From the NCBI GenBank assembly GCA_937926205.1, contig CALEYL010000008.1, positions 157,594 to 221,593 of the forward strand: a DNA stretch of 64,000 nt, written 5' to 3'. Numbering within the stretch: position 1 is the stretch's first letter; each line of letters opens with the position of its first letter. A program made the translations under genes and the position numbers. A model generated the notes under the pieces. The model was not told the DNA's origin. It searched no databases and saw only the letters and a program-made list of their open reading frames with translations. Source of the DNA: an uncultured Saprospiraceae bacterium (lineage in GTDB: Bacteria > Bacteroidota > Bacteroidia > Chitinophagales > Saprospiraceae). Of the stretch, positions 12,501 to 18,387 are shown in pieces.

Positions 12501-13783
12501 TAAAAAGTAATGCCTGAAGCCTCAGCTACACAGGCATTTGGATAGGTGATGCCATTACATCCGCATACCGGTTGGTTGTTGGCCGGACAGTTCAGGCTGA
12601 TGACGCCCGTATTCGGATCTTCCGTTGTTCCGGAACTGGTTACCACATAAATCGGGTCATAACATGTACTATTTGCATTACAAGGCCCTGGCGTATAAGA
12701 AGTTACCCCATTCGCAGCAGCGACGCACTCGTTCACATAAGTCATGCCATTACATCCGCATACCGGCTGGTAAATAAAATTGCAATTTGCATTAGGGTTC
12801 ATTTGAGCCGGGTTAATACACCCGCCAAAACAAACGCCTTCTGTATAATCTGTAACACCTGCAGCTTCCGCGTAGCAACTGTTGATATACGTAACACCAT
12901 TAGACCCGCAAACCGGGTTAATAAGATCGGGACAAGTATTCGCAGTTATTCCCTGAACAATCTCCACATTGGCTTCATTGCGCGCTACCGGATAGGTATT
13001 CATGCTGGCGTCAATCATTTTGACGTTTTCAACCTGAACTTTCAACAGCGCAGGAAGCAAGTTTACCGGAAGGTCTTCTACAATAAATGAGATGGTACCA
13101 ATCAGGCCGAGTCCGCTAACATTGGCCTGATCCAGGCGCGTAAGGGTGATTTCAGCAAGTCCGGTGGCGTCGTTAACATGAAAGAAGGCAGCGGAATTGG
13201 CGCCCCCTATATCGTACCAGGCGCCCTGTACCGCCTGAAAAAATACGCCGTTGGGTTTTACATATTCTTCATTGAAGCGCAGTGTGAACGTAATTCCATG
13301 AAAATGATTGGCAGGAAGTTGTTCTGTGCCAAGACTAATTTTCATATCCACACGCATTCCGGGCGTAGCCGAAGATACAATACTTTGCAAAAGAAGTGGC
13401 GGGTCAATCCCTGATTGGCCATTGTTGTAGGCATCAGGAGTTAGAAATCCGTGGGTCTGGCCAAAGTTTTGCTTGATGGCATTATCCAGATCGTTCATCC
13501 CGACAGTGCCATTCCCGTCGCCATCTGCAAAGGCATAATTCAGGTTACCCGGAAAATAATTGGACCACATATCTGTTACGGGTTGGGCTTCCCAGTTGGT
13601 CGTTGCATTAGAACGGGGCGAACCTGTGTTGTTGTAAGCGACACCCCAGAATAGTACATCCACACCATTTACAACGCCATTATTGTTTACATCCCCTGGC
13701 CATAACATTTGTGCGTTCGAATATTGAAACACACTCATCACTAAAAAGAGGAGCAATATGTGTCGTGTAGTAGTCTTGTTCAT
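3509..13783 (-). CDS. Giant T9SS type A surface protein: dockerin, cohesin-like, Kazal, PPC, 25 SprB-type repeats, PKD
   Basis: A 3,424-residue secreted protein. The start at 13783 puts a clear signal peptide (MNKTTTRHILLLFLVMSVFQ) first; the frame stays open 38 codons further upstream, but those codons look non-coding. Parts in order: dockerin-like calcium loops (GDVNNNGVVNGVDV and DGDGNGTVGMND, about 29-110); a cohesin-like domain (about 125-270); four Kazal-type inhibitor domains (about 280-485, each with a PVCG..NG.TY core); two PPC domains (about 490-740); 25 SprB-type repeats of about 82 residues (about 745-2790); a PKD domain (about 2800-2880, WSFGDGTTST); a cohesin-like domain; a carboxypeptidase-regulatory-like plus dockerin-like segment (GDANCNDAFTTLDLF); another cohesin-like domain; and a type A T9SS sorting domain (last 80 residues, YQNTPNPLSNETTIRFELP to SMVVLNK). 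It is probably an adhesin displayed at the cell surface. Substrate and partner are unknown. Confidence 0.92.
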   Translation of the reverse strand: MNKTTTRHILLLFLVMSVFQYSNAQMLWPGDVNNNGVVNGVDVLFWGVAYNNTGSPRSNATTNWEAQPVTDMWSNYFPGNLNYAFADGDGNGTVGMNDLDNAIKQNFGQTHGFLTPDAYNNGQSGIDPPLLLQSIVSSATPGMRVDMKISLGTEQLPANHFHGITFTLRFNEEYVKPNGVFFQAVQGAWYDIGGANSAAFFHVNDATGLAEITLTRLDQANVSGLGLIGTISFIVEDLPVNLLPALLKVQVENVKMIDASMNTYPVARNEANVEIVQGITANTCPDLINPVCGSNGVTYINSCYAEAAGVTDYTEGVCFGGCINPAQMNPNANCNFIYQPVCGCNGMTYVNECVAAANGVTSYTPGPCNANSTCYDPIYVVTSSGTTEDPNTGVISLNCPANNQPVCGCNGITYPNACVAEASGITFYTAGSCNTICVNPQNMNPNAVCPTIYNPVCGCNGVTYSNSCVADAAGVMSYTPGVCGVSSPWCAEAIPIQCGDYFPYETTVGAGNQISAYPGCSGGTFLGNDRVYVLNKTTAGDLQIGIEILTPNMDLDLFLLTGNCNQLTCLRSSTTSNSQTNNEGIILEDAPIGTYYIVVDGQYAGSQGDYRLEVSCGYLYCGDAVPLVCGQPYNGNNINGHDDVSLYGCGNVLNVENNGPEIVHYFSVTQAGQVTINLSGLTNNLELFLLNSCDRGDCLNYSQNAGNANESITAFLQPGLYYVVVDGYNGATSPYTLTVNCTSACNFSIVSATSTPAGCSQNNGSITVTSYGGHPGYIVSYSGPVSGTFATYANTNTIPNLPAGTYIITKTDCFGCSDTEIVTVASGGNLNAYVTPHGATCGMSGYLSVVILNGQAPYNIYVSGPVNTSLTTNSSSFNITNLPAGNYTISITSANGCSIIKYATITQGSSSFNFTATPHPGACGQPGYIQINTTGGVPPYNITVSGPISGYATSNASNFNIINLPGGTYTITIEDGNWCTQTRVVTLQSSYLNITATAGNGVCGQSGSIIVNITNGSAPYIINWNGPVNGSATTSNPNYVIQNLPSGTYSIFVEDGNWCSGYKTVYVNNAGGSLSTYVTANNGGCGQPGSIWVDINNGAAPYTINWTGPASGSATTSNNWYSIANLPGGSYTVYITDANGCSSTHTVYIISGGNFVINATGSNGVCGQPGSILVTMIGGSPNYLITWNGPVSGSTSTAASNFTINNLPPGAYVIQVTDAQGCSRNKNVTITNTGGGLTLQGIVTHATCVQFGAIWLDILGGTGPYTVSWTGPVSGSTTIQGNGYNIFNLPAGTYVVTVVAANGCTGTKTFTVLNQGGNISVTLVANNANCAQQYGAINVITSGGSGPYTIVWNGPVSGSAMTSNTNYQINQLPAGTYTVTVTASNGCSGSNTVTINASGNLNIITTPIPGLCGMNGSIWLDITNGSAPYVITWTGPVSGSITIQGNGYNIPNLPPGTYIVTVTGANGCTDSEVVVVTSSSATYVVNTALINNGCGQYNWIWIDIIGGSPTYTIIWTGPSSGSGTSTTGAFEIMDLPPGTYTIKVTDATGCMVIKTVIIYQEPNNRLVLTPIPGLCGQLGAIWVDIINSQAPYILTWTGPVSGSTTLTGNGYNIPNLPGGTYTIFLTDANGCTDVEIITLPGTQNQVDVTGVAIPGVCGQNGQIHLGITGGTTPYTIVWTGTVNGTATTSNNFYNILNLPNGTYTMVVTDANGCTDTVVITLVNGVNTLEVIGVAIPGVCGQNGQIHLGITGGSIPYTIVWTGPVNGSTTTSNNFYNILNLPSGTYTIVVTDANGCTDSVVVILVNGGNPVDVTGVAVPGVCGQNGQIHLGITGGTTPYTIVWTGPVNGTTTTSNNFYNILNLPSGTYTIVVTDVNGCTDTVVITLTNIPNTLDLTGVAIPGVCGQNGQIHLGITGGTTPYTIVWTGPVNGSTTTSNNFYNILNLPSGTYVIVVTDANGCTDTVTIILTNGLNTLDLTGVAVPGVCGQNGQIHLGITGGTTPYTIVWTGPVNGSTTTSNNFYNILNLPSGTYVIVATDANGCTDTVTITLTNGLNTLDATAVATPGLCGANGSILVSITGGTAPYNITWSGPVSGSTSTGNTSYNIVNLPSGAYTIVVTDVNGCNDTVTITLTNTANNLSFTRTVTNGICGQNGSILINITSGTPAYTIVWAGPVSGSATTGANSYNIPNLPSGTYTLMVTGSNGCSQQMSATVTVSENDIDITDTANVGLCGQEGSVGLIISGGSGTYNIMWSGPESGSTTNSGGAYTITGLPSGTYNITVTDSNGCSETETTSLINTEDDLELTATGINGLCGQAGSITVSANGGNPPFTITWGGPTSGSATSGNTTFNIPNLQAGSYTVGITDVNGCFDTKVVNITTSGSVNLSLTGTNATCVSLASISATITGGAPNYTISWTGPSSGSQTTSNTLFNIPNLAGGTYVVTVVDANGCTNTKTIVLTSPAFNLDLNAVPHNGLCGQNGFITVNITGGMPGYTITWNGPVSGNVSTFGTSYTISNTPNGTYNISVTDASGCTDAQTVTIVNTNNGLSIDVTAVNGVCGNLGSIWIDMLNGTPPFTIMWTGPVNGSTTTSGNFYDIPNLPGGTYTIKVTDLYNCMGQQTVVLTNEPDDLSGSLSVHPGACDGPGSITVNINGLHPPFTITWNGTNSMGSAITSASSYTINNLPTGVFFITITDLNGCTENLSTQLVNSPDNLDAIFSVIDGNCVMAGAIGIIVQHGAPPYTIHWNGPASGTVVWQDYQYKIAGLISGDYIITITDGNGCVYESEAIWIDGQIPASVANFTHTTSGLTTTFTNTSTPGAAYLWSFGDGTTSTATNPVHQYYGAGSYQVCLSVMNACGTTNICKTVNIVLPSNLVILDVGEVTGVQGSTIQIPVRIQNCQNLVSLAGSVSLQNPAVAIISGVTPGVISPQFSPINKTFNYFSNSGQGLAVNQNDILFYLTVQLTGPVGSSTDIFLVNTPLAVEVGSMVGGTGVVLPHMTVLGRATVGNTGMASGEVTTFWGEGIPNALVRATDGSMVAAEMTDQTGHYMLPDLPLNEEYILEAQKDTLHANGLSTYALFIGQRFILGLDPPQIYSPYQVIAGDANCNDAFTTLDLFLIQQLIIGARDRFLNCPSWVFVASDGNMPDDFNAYNVFPYRNRDTMMLMSSLTADFVGVKVGDILGQADPGQFHGGTHLEERYQDDLILLSKRRGAQAGEEVEVRFRSENFNDIVSYQTALGFDPEALEFLSIEGGQSSALSNVVAGEKLGSLRLSWFNTAGRGVSALATEDIFTIRFRAKTAISDLSDVLNIEPGTLRTEAHNARSERLNIVLRWEDGVVQNGRYELYQNTPNPLSNETTIRFELPEAMAAELILYDEMGRIIKQVSGDYAKGINQIELTQLNLAGGVYFYTLKAGAFAATKSMVVLNK
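5410..11551 (-). repeat. Array of 25 tandem SprB-type repeats (about 246 bp each) inside the giant gene
   Basis: Within the coding sequence I count 25 consecutive units of about 82 codons, the dominant spacing being exactly 246 nt. Each unit carries an early C-G-Q, an APYTI or TPYTI core, W-x-GPVSG or W-x-GPVNG, NLPSGTY and a late D-A-N-G-C. These are the hallmarks of the SprB repeat family found in Bacteroidota gliding and adhesion proteins. Almost every unit has two cysteines at conserved places, which suggests an intra-domain disulfide (inference). The outer units are diverged and the central ones nearly identical. Confidence 0.9.
7598..8827 (-). repeat. Five near-identical 246-bp SprB repeat units
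   Basis: Units 12-16 of the array span exactly 5 x 246 = 1,230 nt. They differ at only a few residues each, for example SIPY/TTPY, NGS/NGT, TIVVTD/VIVATD. Long stretches are also nearly identical at the DNA level; the block around NFYNILNLPSGTY recurs with few changes at about 7700, 7950, 8195 and 8440. This points to recent duplication or gene conversion. It is also a likely place for assembly collapse or length variation. Confidence 0.9.
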
Positions 13784-14204
13784 TTTTTTTGTTTTACGGT
13801 TCGTGGAATCGGAAGTTGGAAAATTAAGACTGCACCTCCCAAAGATTGTCACAGTCTTTATGATGATAAATAAATATTTGTTATCTCGGTAAATCACTAT
13901 CTGCGATCCAATACAGCGGCTATCTCAATTGCCGCCTCTGACAAAAGAAATCACCACATGCGCAAACAGGGGTTAGCCGTAGATAACTGCTTTAGTTTTG
14001 CTTTGCTGAAACGGGGGATCAATTTTACACACGCCGTCGGAGCTTTCATCTTAATAAAGTGGGTAGAAAATTAGATGAAGGCTTTAGATTGGAAGGGCCT
14101 ATCTTTTTTGCCGACTGCGGCGTAAAGATAGAGAAAACTTATCCACAAATGTCATTTTTTAACACAAATTTTATCCCTTTAAAGGGGGGAGTAAAATCAA
14201 TTTT
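13784..14204. other. Gene-free stretch between the giant gene and the CrtA-like gene
   Basis: These 421 nt carry the leader of the giant gene (transcribed leftward). The bases just before its ATG are A-rich on the coding strand (AAAACAAAAAAA), with no Shine-Dalgarno sequence, as is common in Bacteroidota. The rest holds the region downstream of the CrtA-like gene, including a 12-bp palindrome CCCTTTAAAGGG near 14175. I see no ORF with coding character, no tRNA and no clear terminator. Confidence 0.5.
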
Positions 14205-14936
14205 TCAGGTCGGGGAAACGAGGTTGCTAAAGTGGCCTGTTGACAGGGTTTCAGCCCAGTTTCCCTCTGAATTAAAAGGATGGAACCTGGCAAACAACTC
14301 CTCGCTATACCACCCGGTTTCGCGGGTTCGGCGCACGACCGTTTTGTGAAATCCCTGTTCATAAGCGTATGCTTTCATCGCATGGCTGTTCTCCCAAAGG
14401 CTGAATGTCGCTTGCTGAATGAGGGGAAGTTCTCCAATTCCAATCGAAAAAAGCAAGCCTTTCCGCCCGCTGATCGAGCGGCTGGCCCGGGGCACAAATC
14501 TCCAAAAATGCCAAAGTTGGGCCGGCTTGATGGTCGCACGGGTCAATACGCCTATCGGGGCATTTTCGTTAAACGGGCAAGTGATTTCAAATGGCGAAAC
14601 GCCTTCCCAGCTCCCATGTACCTGAGCGGTGCGCATAAAAACGGTCCAGTTTTCGGTACAATCCCTTTTTAAAAGAGCTGCGGTGGGATGTTTCTCAAAA
14701 AAGCGGCGGGCGGCTGCTTCGTTTTCCCAGACTCCCAGTAAAGCATAAACACCCAGGTTGGGGCGAATGCTGAAACCGCTGCCGCCGCCACTGCCGAGCA
14801 TCCTCGCAAAATCAAGGCCTTCGATGCCTGTCAGTAAACGCTTTGCGCGCCCCATATTTGAAAATGCCTGCCAGCGGTTGCGGAAGCCCTCGTAGCGAAA
14901 AAAACTAACGGTAACGATCTGTAGATTGGTCATCAT
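14205..14936 (-). CDS. Spheroidene monooxygenase (CrtA)-like protein
   Basis: A 243-residue soluble protein resembling the CrtA/spheroidene monooxygenase family. The family-typical features are an N-terminal dimeric alpha/beta-barrel-like start (LQIVTVSFFRYEG), a mid-protein W-x-FWR-F-V-P segment (about 160-170), G-L-L-F-S-I-G-I-G-E-L-P (about 183-194), Q-A-T-F-S-L-W (about 198-204) and a C-terminal W-Y-S-E-E-L-F-A-R-F (about 221-230). In phototrophs CrtA oxidises carotenoids using a heme. In non-phototrophic Bacteroidota the substrate of homologues is not established, and no carotenoid gene lies nearby. Two ATGs are possible (14936 or 14933). It is transcribed away from lgt, from a shared 99-nt intergenic region. 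Confidence 0.72.
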   Translation of the reverse strand: MMTNLQIVTVSFFRYEGFRNRWQAFSNMGRAKRLLTGIEGLDFARMLGSGGGSGFSIRPNLGVYALLGVWENEAAARRFFEKHPTAALLKRDCTENWTVFMRTAQVHGSWEGVSPFEITCPFNENAPIGVLTRATIKPAQLWHFWRFVPRASRSISGRKGLLFSIGIGELPLIQQATFSLWENSHAMKAYAYEQGFHKTVVRRTRETGWYSEELFARFHPFNSEGNWAETLSTGHFSNLVSPT

Positions 14937-15001
14937 TTTATCTAAATGGCTTTTATCTAAAAACTCCGGACGATAAAAAGGTTCTGCAAGGCTTGAAATT
15001 A

Positions 15002-15009
15002 TAAATTTG
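15002..15009 (+). promoter_or_regulatory. Promoter -7 element for lgt
   Basis: TAAATTTG followed by C matches the Bacteroidota -7 consensus TAnnTTTG. It lies 26 nt before the lgt ATG, implying a very short leader. A -33 TTTG is not clear at the expected spacing. Confidence 0.55.
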
Positions 15010-15035
15010 CACTCGTATCAAATCTACACCACACC

Positions 15036-15836
15036 ATGCTGCAGTACATCACCTGGAATGTTTCCCCGGAAATCCTTGAAATTGGTTCTTTTTCCCTCCG
15101 TTGGTATGGACTGCTTTTTGCGGCAGGTTTTCTCACCGGATTGTTTATTGTAAGGCGCATGGTGCTGGCAGAAGGGGCGCCGGAAGAGTGGCTGGACAAA
15201 GCCTTCATTTACATCGTCATCGGCGCCGTGGTTGGCGCACGCCTTGGGCATGTGTTTTTTTACGATTGGGAATACTATTCCAAAGATCCCCTTAAAATAT
15301 TAAAAGTGTGGGAAGGCGGACTGGCCAGTCATGGCGGGGCCATTGGCATCATCCTCATGTTGTGGTTGTTTTCAGTACGGGTTTCTAAAAAATCCATTCT
15401 CTGGATTCTGGATAAAGTGGTCGTACCCACGGCGCTCGCGGGTTGTTTTATCCGATTGGGAAATCTGATGAATTCTGAAATTTACGGAAAAGCAACTGAT
15501 GTATCCTGGGCATTTATTTTTGTACGCAGCGATCCTTCCGCCCTTCCCCGGCATCCGGTGCAATTGTACGAGTCCTTTTCCTACCTGCTTTCCTTTGTCA
15601 TTCTGTACTTCGCCTACTGGAAAACAGACAAAAAAGAACAGCCTGGCTTTGTTTTTGGCTTGTTCCTGCTGCTGATCTGGGGCTTCCGCTTCATCTGGGA
15701 ATACGTAAAAGAAAGCCAGGGCGGATTTGAAAGCGCTTTTGGCAACGCCCTCAGCACGGGGCAGTTGCTGAGCATCCCCTTCCTGTTGATCGGAGCTTAT
15801 TTTGTGTTTCGGAAGAAACCGGGAGCAGCCGCTTAG
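15036..15836 (+). CDS. lgt: Prolipoprotein diacylglyceryl transferase
   Basis: Integral inner-membrane enzyme of 266 residues. It transfers the diacylglyceryl group of phosphatidylglycerol to the lipobox cysteine of prolipoproteins, the first step of lipoprotein maturation. Visible family features: SLRWYGLLFAAGF (about 20-32), WEGGLASHGG (about 92-101, with His99), the Lgt signature around RLGNLMNSEIYG (140-151) with Arg140 and Asn143, and HPVQLYES (173-180). At least six hydrophobic segments are present and the length is normal for the family. The ATG follows a good -7 element. The gene appears monocistronic, since the next gene is on the other strand. It serves the several predicted lipoproteins in this window (DUF4249, FKBP and zincin lipoproteins). 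Confidence 0.97.
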   Translation: MLQYITWNVSPEILEIGSFSLRWYGLLFAAGFLTGLFIVRRMVLAEGAPEEWLDKAFIYIVIGAVVGARLGHVFFYDWEYYSKDPLKILKVWEGGLASHGGAIGIILMLWLFSVRVSKKSILWILDKVVVPTALAGCFIRLGNLMNSEIYGKATDVSWAFIFVRSDPSALPRHPVQLYESFSYLLSFVILYFAYWKTDKKEQPGFVFGLFLLLIWGFRFIWEYVKESQGGFESAFGNALSTGQLLSIPFLLIGAYFVFRKKPGAAA

Positions 15837-15926
15837 CAAAGCAGCTATACGGCGCGTACCGCCGAACGCTGTTCGGAACGGATTGATCAGCTTAATGCAA
15901 TCAAAAGCTGTTCGGTTGTGCTGTGC

Positions 15927-16139
15927 CTACTTTCGTACGAGAAATGCTGCACCAGCCAGAACGCTTAAGCCGGCGAGTACGTACAAAATCGTTGTTTTTT
16001 GCGAGGCCTCTTTGTCAACAGCAGAAAGTTCGAATCCGCCGAGCTTGAGAACCGCTTTGTCCTCGTGGCTGTTGGTGTAGGCATAAATGCCGCAGCCAAT
16101 TCCAAGGACAATCAGGAGGAGGGCGATGTTTCTTCTCAT
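15927..16139 (-). CDS. Small two-TM membrane protein (DUF3185-like)
   Basis: A 70-residue protein with two hydrophobic helices, about residues 4-22 (IALLLIVLGIGCGIYAY) and 49-68 (TTILYVLAGLSVLAGAAFLV). They are joined by a polar stretch with the segment LGGFELSAVDKEASQK. This layout and length resemble the DUF3185 family of small membrane proteins of unknown function, though the resemblance is by pattern only. It lies 33 nt downstream of the 16173-17369 gene on the same strand and could be the last gene of that operon. Confidence 0.6.
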   Translation of the reverse strand: MRRNIALLLIVLGIGCGIYAYTNSHEDKAVLKLGGFELSAVDKEASQKTTILYVLAGLSVLAGAAFLVRK

Positions 16140-16172
16140 AGTATTTTTGATGATTTTATTAATCCGGGCAGA

Positions 16173-17369
16173 TCAGATGGAACCTTCATAAAACCCAACG
16201 CTTCCGCCCACCCAATCTTTGTCTTTGTTGTAGCGAACTCCAACCATTTCCCCTTTACTGAGGCGGATGAGGTTGTTGACAAGGTGTGGTCGCTCTGCAC
16301 CGTCTTCCCAAAGGAACATCATGCGCATCTCGCATTTGGCAGGCTCATTCGGAGTTTGGATGACCGGTGCGTATTCCATTTTGCGCTGGAGGATGAAATT
16401 AGAGCGGTCTTTCACCGCGTCGAAATCCGCTTTTGTAGGATTGATGATAACGCCTTGGCCAGAAAAAGAAAACAGGGGTTTCATCACATAATGCCCCAAA
16501 TCGGCAGGCGCTTCGTTCAGGTCACTGAGAAAATAAGATTTTGGCACATAAGGGCTGTCTAAATGTGGCAGCGTATGCTTGCTGATGCGGAAAAACCAGT
16601 TGGGGTGACCAACCCAGTGGGCATTGATTTCGTCTGTGATTTCAAAACCGCGCTTCAGATCGTCGCGCCGGTGCAATTCATCAAAAATGACCCGGTTAAA
16701 AATGCGTTCGATGCCAATTTTTTTGCCATCCTTGATGTAATACAGGTCTTTCCCTTCTTTTTTCACCTCGCTTATACAGACAAACTCGAGCCCGATATCG
16801 TGCCTGGAGATGTAAAAATCAATGGCCGTATTCTGCTTTTTGGGCTCTACTTCAAGCAGTACCACATTTTCCGGACGGCTGTCGCCCATGATCACTTTTC
16901 GCAGCATGGCGATGTAGTCTTCCGAGGTCATTCCCCCGAAAAGATGCGTAAATTGATCCGGAATGCTGAAAAATTTCCGGTAAGCCCGTGCAACGGCATC
17001 CTGCCAGAAATAAAGCGACGGAAAGCCCTGAAGCTCTACCAGTTGCGGATAATACTCACCATTTTCATCCTGACAAATTCCAAAATCGAGCTGTAAAAAA
17101 GTGGTATGCGGCGTTTCGCCCGGCACCCGCAAATGCGACGGAATGGCGCTTTCTGACAAGGCTTTAAAATCAGGACGCAGCAAGGTTTTCAGAATGTCAT
17201 CCGACGCCGCATGCAATTTTTCTTTCAGTCCGTTCGGCACAAAAACCGGTGTCTCCGCCACCCGAAACTTGGGGTGATGTCCATAGGTTTCAGCGATGAA
17301 CGCCAGCATTTGCTCGTAGCGTTCGACAGTGAATTGTTCATTGTATTGCTGGCGATACCGCGTGATCAT
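16173..17369 (-). CDS. ATP-grasp-like ligase family protein (third gene of the ATP-grasp/GATase cluster)
   Basis: A 398-residue soluble protein without a signal peptide or membrane segment. The C-terminal half reads as an ATP-grasp-like fold: YVMKPLFSFSGQGV (about 294-307) looks like the nucleotide-binding lysine plus glycine-rich loop, as in glutathionylspermidine-synthase-like enzymes. It is followed by LQRKMEYAPV (about 327-336) and CEMRMMFLWEDG (about 346-357), which could supply ATP and metal contacts. The N-terminal half (QLDFGICQDENGEYYPQLVELQGFPSLY, split across about 93-120) resembles the substrate side of carboxylate-amine ligases. The substrate is unknown. It starts 39 nt after the amidotransferase stop on the same strand, so co-transcription is likely. 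The ATP-grasp call is made by pattern and needs a profile search. Confidence 0.62.
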   Translation of the reverse strand: MITRYRQQYNEQFTVERYEQMLAFIAETYGHHPKFRVAETPVFVPNGLKEKLHAASDDILKTLLRPDFKALSESAIPSHLRVPGETPHTTFLQLDFGICQDENGEYYPQLVELQGFPSLYFWQDAVARAYRKFFSIPDQFTHLFGGMTSEDYIAMLRKVIMGDSRPENVVLLEVEPKKQNTAIDFYISRHDIGLEFVCISEVKKEGKDLYYIKDGKKIGIERIFNRVIFDELHRRDDLKRGFEITDEINAHWVGHPNWFFRISKHTLPHLDSPYVPKSYFLSDLNEAPADLGHYVMKPLFSFSGQGVIINPTKADFDAVKDRSNFILQRKMEYAPVIQTPNEPAKCEMRMMFLWEDGAERPHLVNNLIRLSKGEMVGVRYNKDKDWVGGSVGFYEGSI

Positions 17370-17408
17370 GAACTCTGTGTTTTGAATTTAAAGTTGGCAA
17401 TTACCTTG

Positions 17409-18227
17409 CTAATATACCATTAAATCCACCTTCACTGCGCTCAATGCTCTGCGTAAAAACTGTGGCAGAACGATGTCGTGCGTCAGACCGATTTTTCCGG
17501 GATCGTTTAAATGATCGATCATCCGAAGGTATTTTTCTTCACTGTGCTCCATTATAATTTTGTGACGGCGTTCCGGATCCAGAAAATGCTTCAGCATCCC
17601 CGTTGAATCAGCTTCGGGGTGAAATTGCGTACCGAAGATTTCATCTGAAAAACGGATGGCCATGACGGCGCGCTCAAGCGCAATGTGCGGACGCTTTTTC
17701 TCCAAAGCGAGAATTTTGGCGCCCATTTTTTCAAATTGCGTTTCGTCCGGTTGCGTCACCTGATAATCGCGGAAGTCCGCGATATAAAACGGGTTGTCCA
17801 GGCCATCAAAAACCGGTTCTTCAAGCCCTTCCCGCGTCATGTGACAAGGGAAAGTTCCAAAAGAAATCGATTTCCGGCGGCCCACTTCAGCCAACTTAAA
17901 ATGCAGACAGGCCATTTGAAAAGAATGGCAAATCAGGAAAACATGTTTGCGCGGATTTTCAGGGTTCTGATTCCACAACCACACGGATTCCAGCCAGTTA
18001 AAGTATTTCACATCCCAAATGCCATCGCCGTCTTTCGGATTGCCCGGGCCGCCGGTGGATATGTAGATGTCAAAACTCAGATCGGGAACTTCCGCCCGGC
18101 TTCTGACATCAAAAACCTCCCATTCTACTTCGTCGCCAAACTGGCTGAGGATCTCTTTGATACACCGCATTCCCTGATTGGCAATGCCTTCGTACATATC
18201 AAGAATGGCTAATCGTGCCGTTTCCAT
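17409..18227 (-). CDS. Class I glutamine amidotransferase-like protein
   Basis: A 272-residue protein of the class I glutamine amidotransferase (GATase1) superfamily. The triad is intact: nucleophile Cys100 in FLICHSFQMA (95-106), and His203 with Glu205 in FGTQFHPEADS (198-208). An oxyanion-type STGGPGNP lies at 57-64. About 55 residues extend past the core (KIIMEHSEEKYLRMIDHLND and beyond), which is longer than a bare GATase domain. Such enzymes release ammonia from glutamine or hydrolyse gamma-glutamyl bonds. Lying between two ATP-grasp-like genes, it could feed ammonia to, or trim the product of, a ligase (inference). The start at 18227 has no better alternative, and the stop lies 39 nt before the next gene. 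Confidence 0.85.
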   Translation of the reverse strand: METARLAILDMYEGIANQGMRCIKEILSQFGDEVEWEVFDVRSRAEVPDLSFDIYISTGGPGNPKDGDGIWDVKYFNWLESVWLWNQNPENPRKHVFLICHSFQMACLHFKLAEVGRRKSISFGTFPCHMTREGLEEPVFDGLDNPFYIADFRDYQVTQPDETQFEKMGAKILALEKKRPHIALERAVMAIRFSDEIFGTQFHPEADSTGMLKHFLDPERRHKIIMEHSEEKYLRMIDHLNDPGKIGLTHDIVLPQFLRRALSAVKVDLMVY

Positions 18228-18272
18228 GTTGTGTGTGTTCGTTTTTATTCGTGGATATTCGTACTGTGCAAC

Positions 18273-18315
18273 ATTGAAAAGCGCCCTGAAGTTTCAGCAC
18301 AGTGCGCTTTTCAAT
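18273..18315. other. Strong hairpin between the first and second gene of the ATP-grasp/GATase cluster
   Basis: A perfect 12-bp inverted repeat (ATTGAAAAGCGC at 18273-18284, GCGCTTTTCAAT at 18304-18315) encloses 19 nt that contain a second small palindrome, CTGAAGTTTCAG. Read leftward it sits in the 160-nt gap after the 18388-19443 gene. There is no long T-run outside the stem, so it may be a weak terminator, an attenuator or an mRNA processing or stability hairpin. Confidence 0.6.
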
Positions 18316-18387
18316 GAGCGGTAGCTTGTTCCAAAGGATGCATTAAGACGCTAAAAGTCAGATTTGTAACACCTTATAAGTGCGGTA

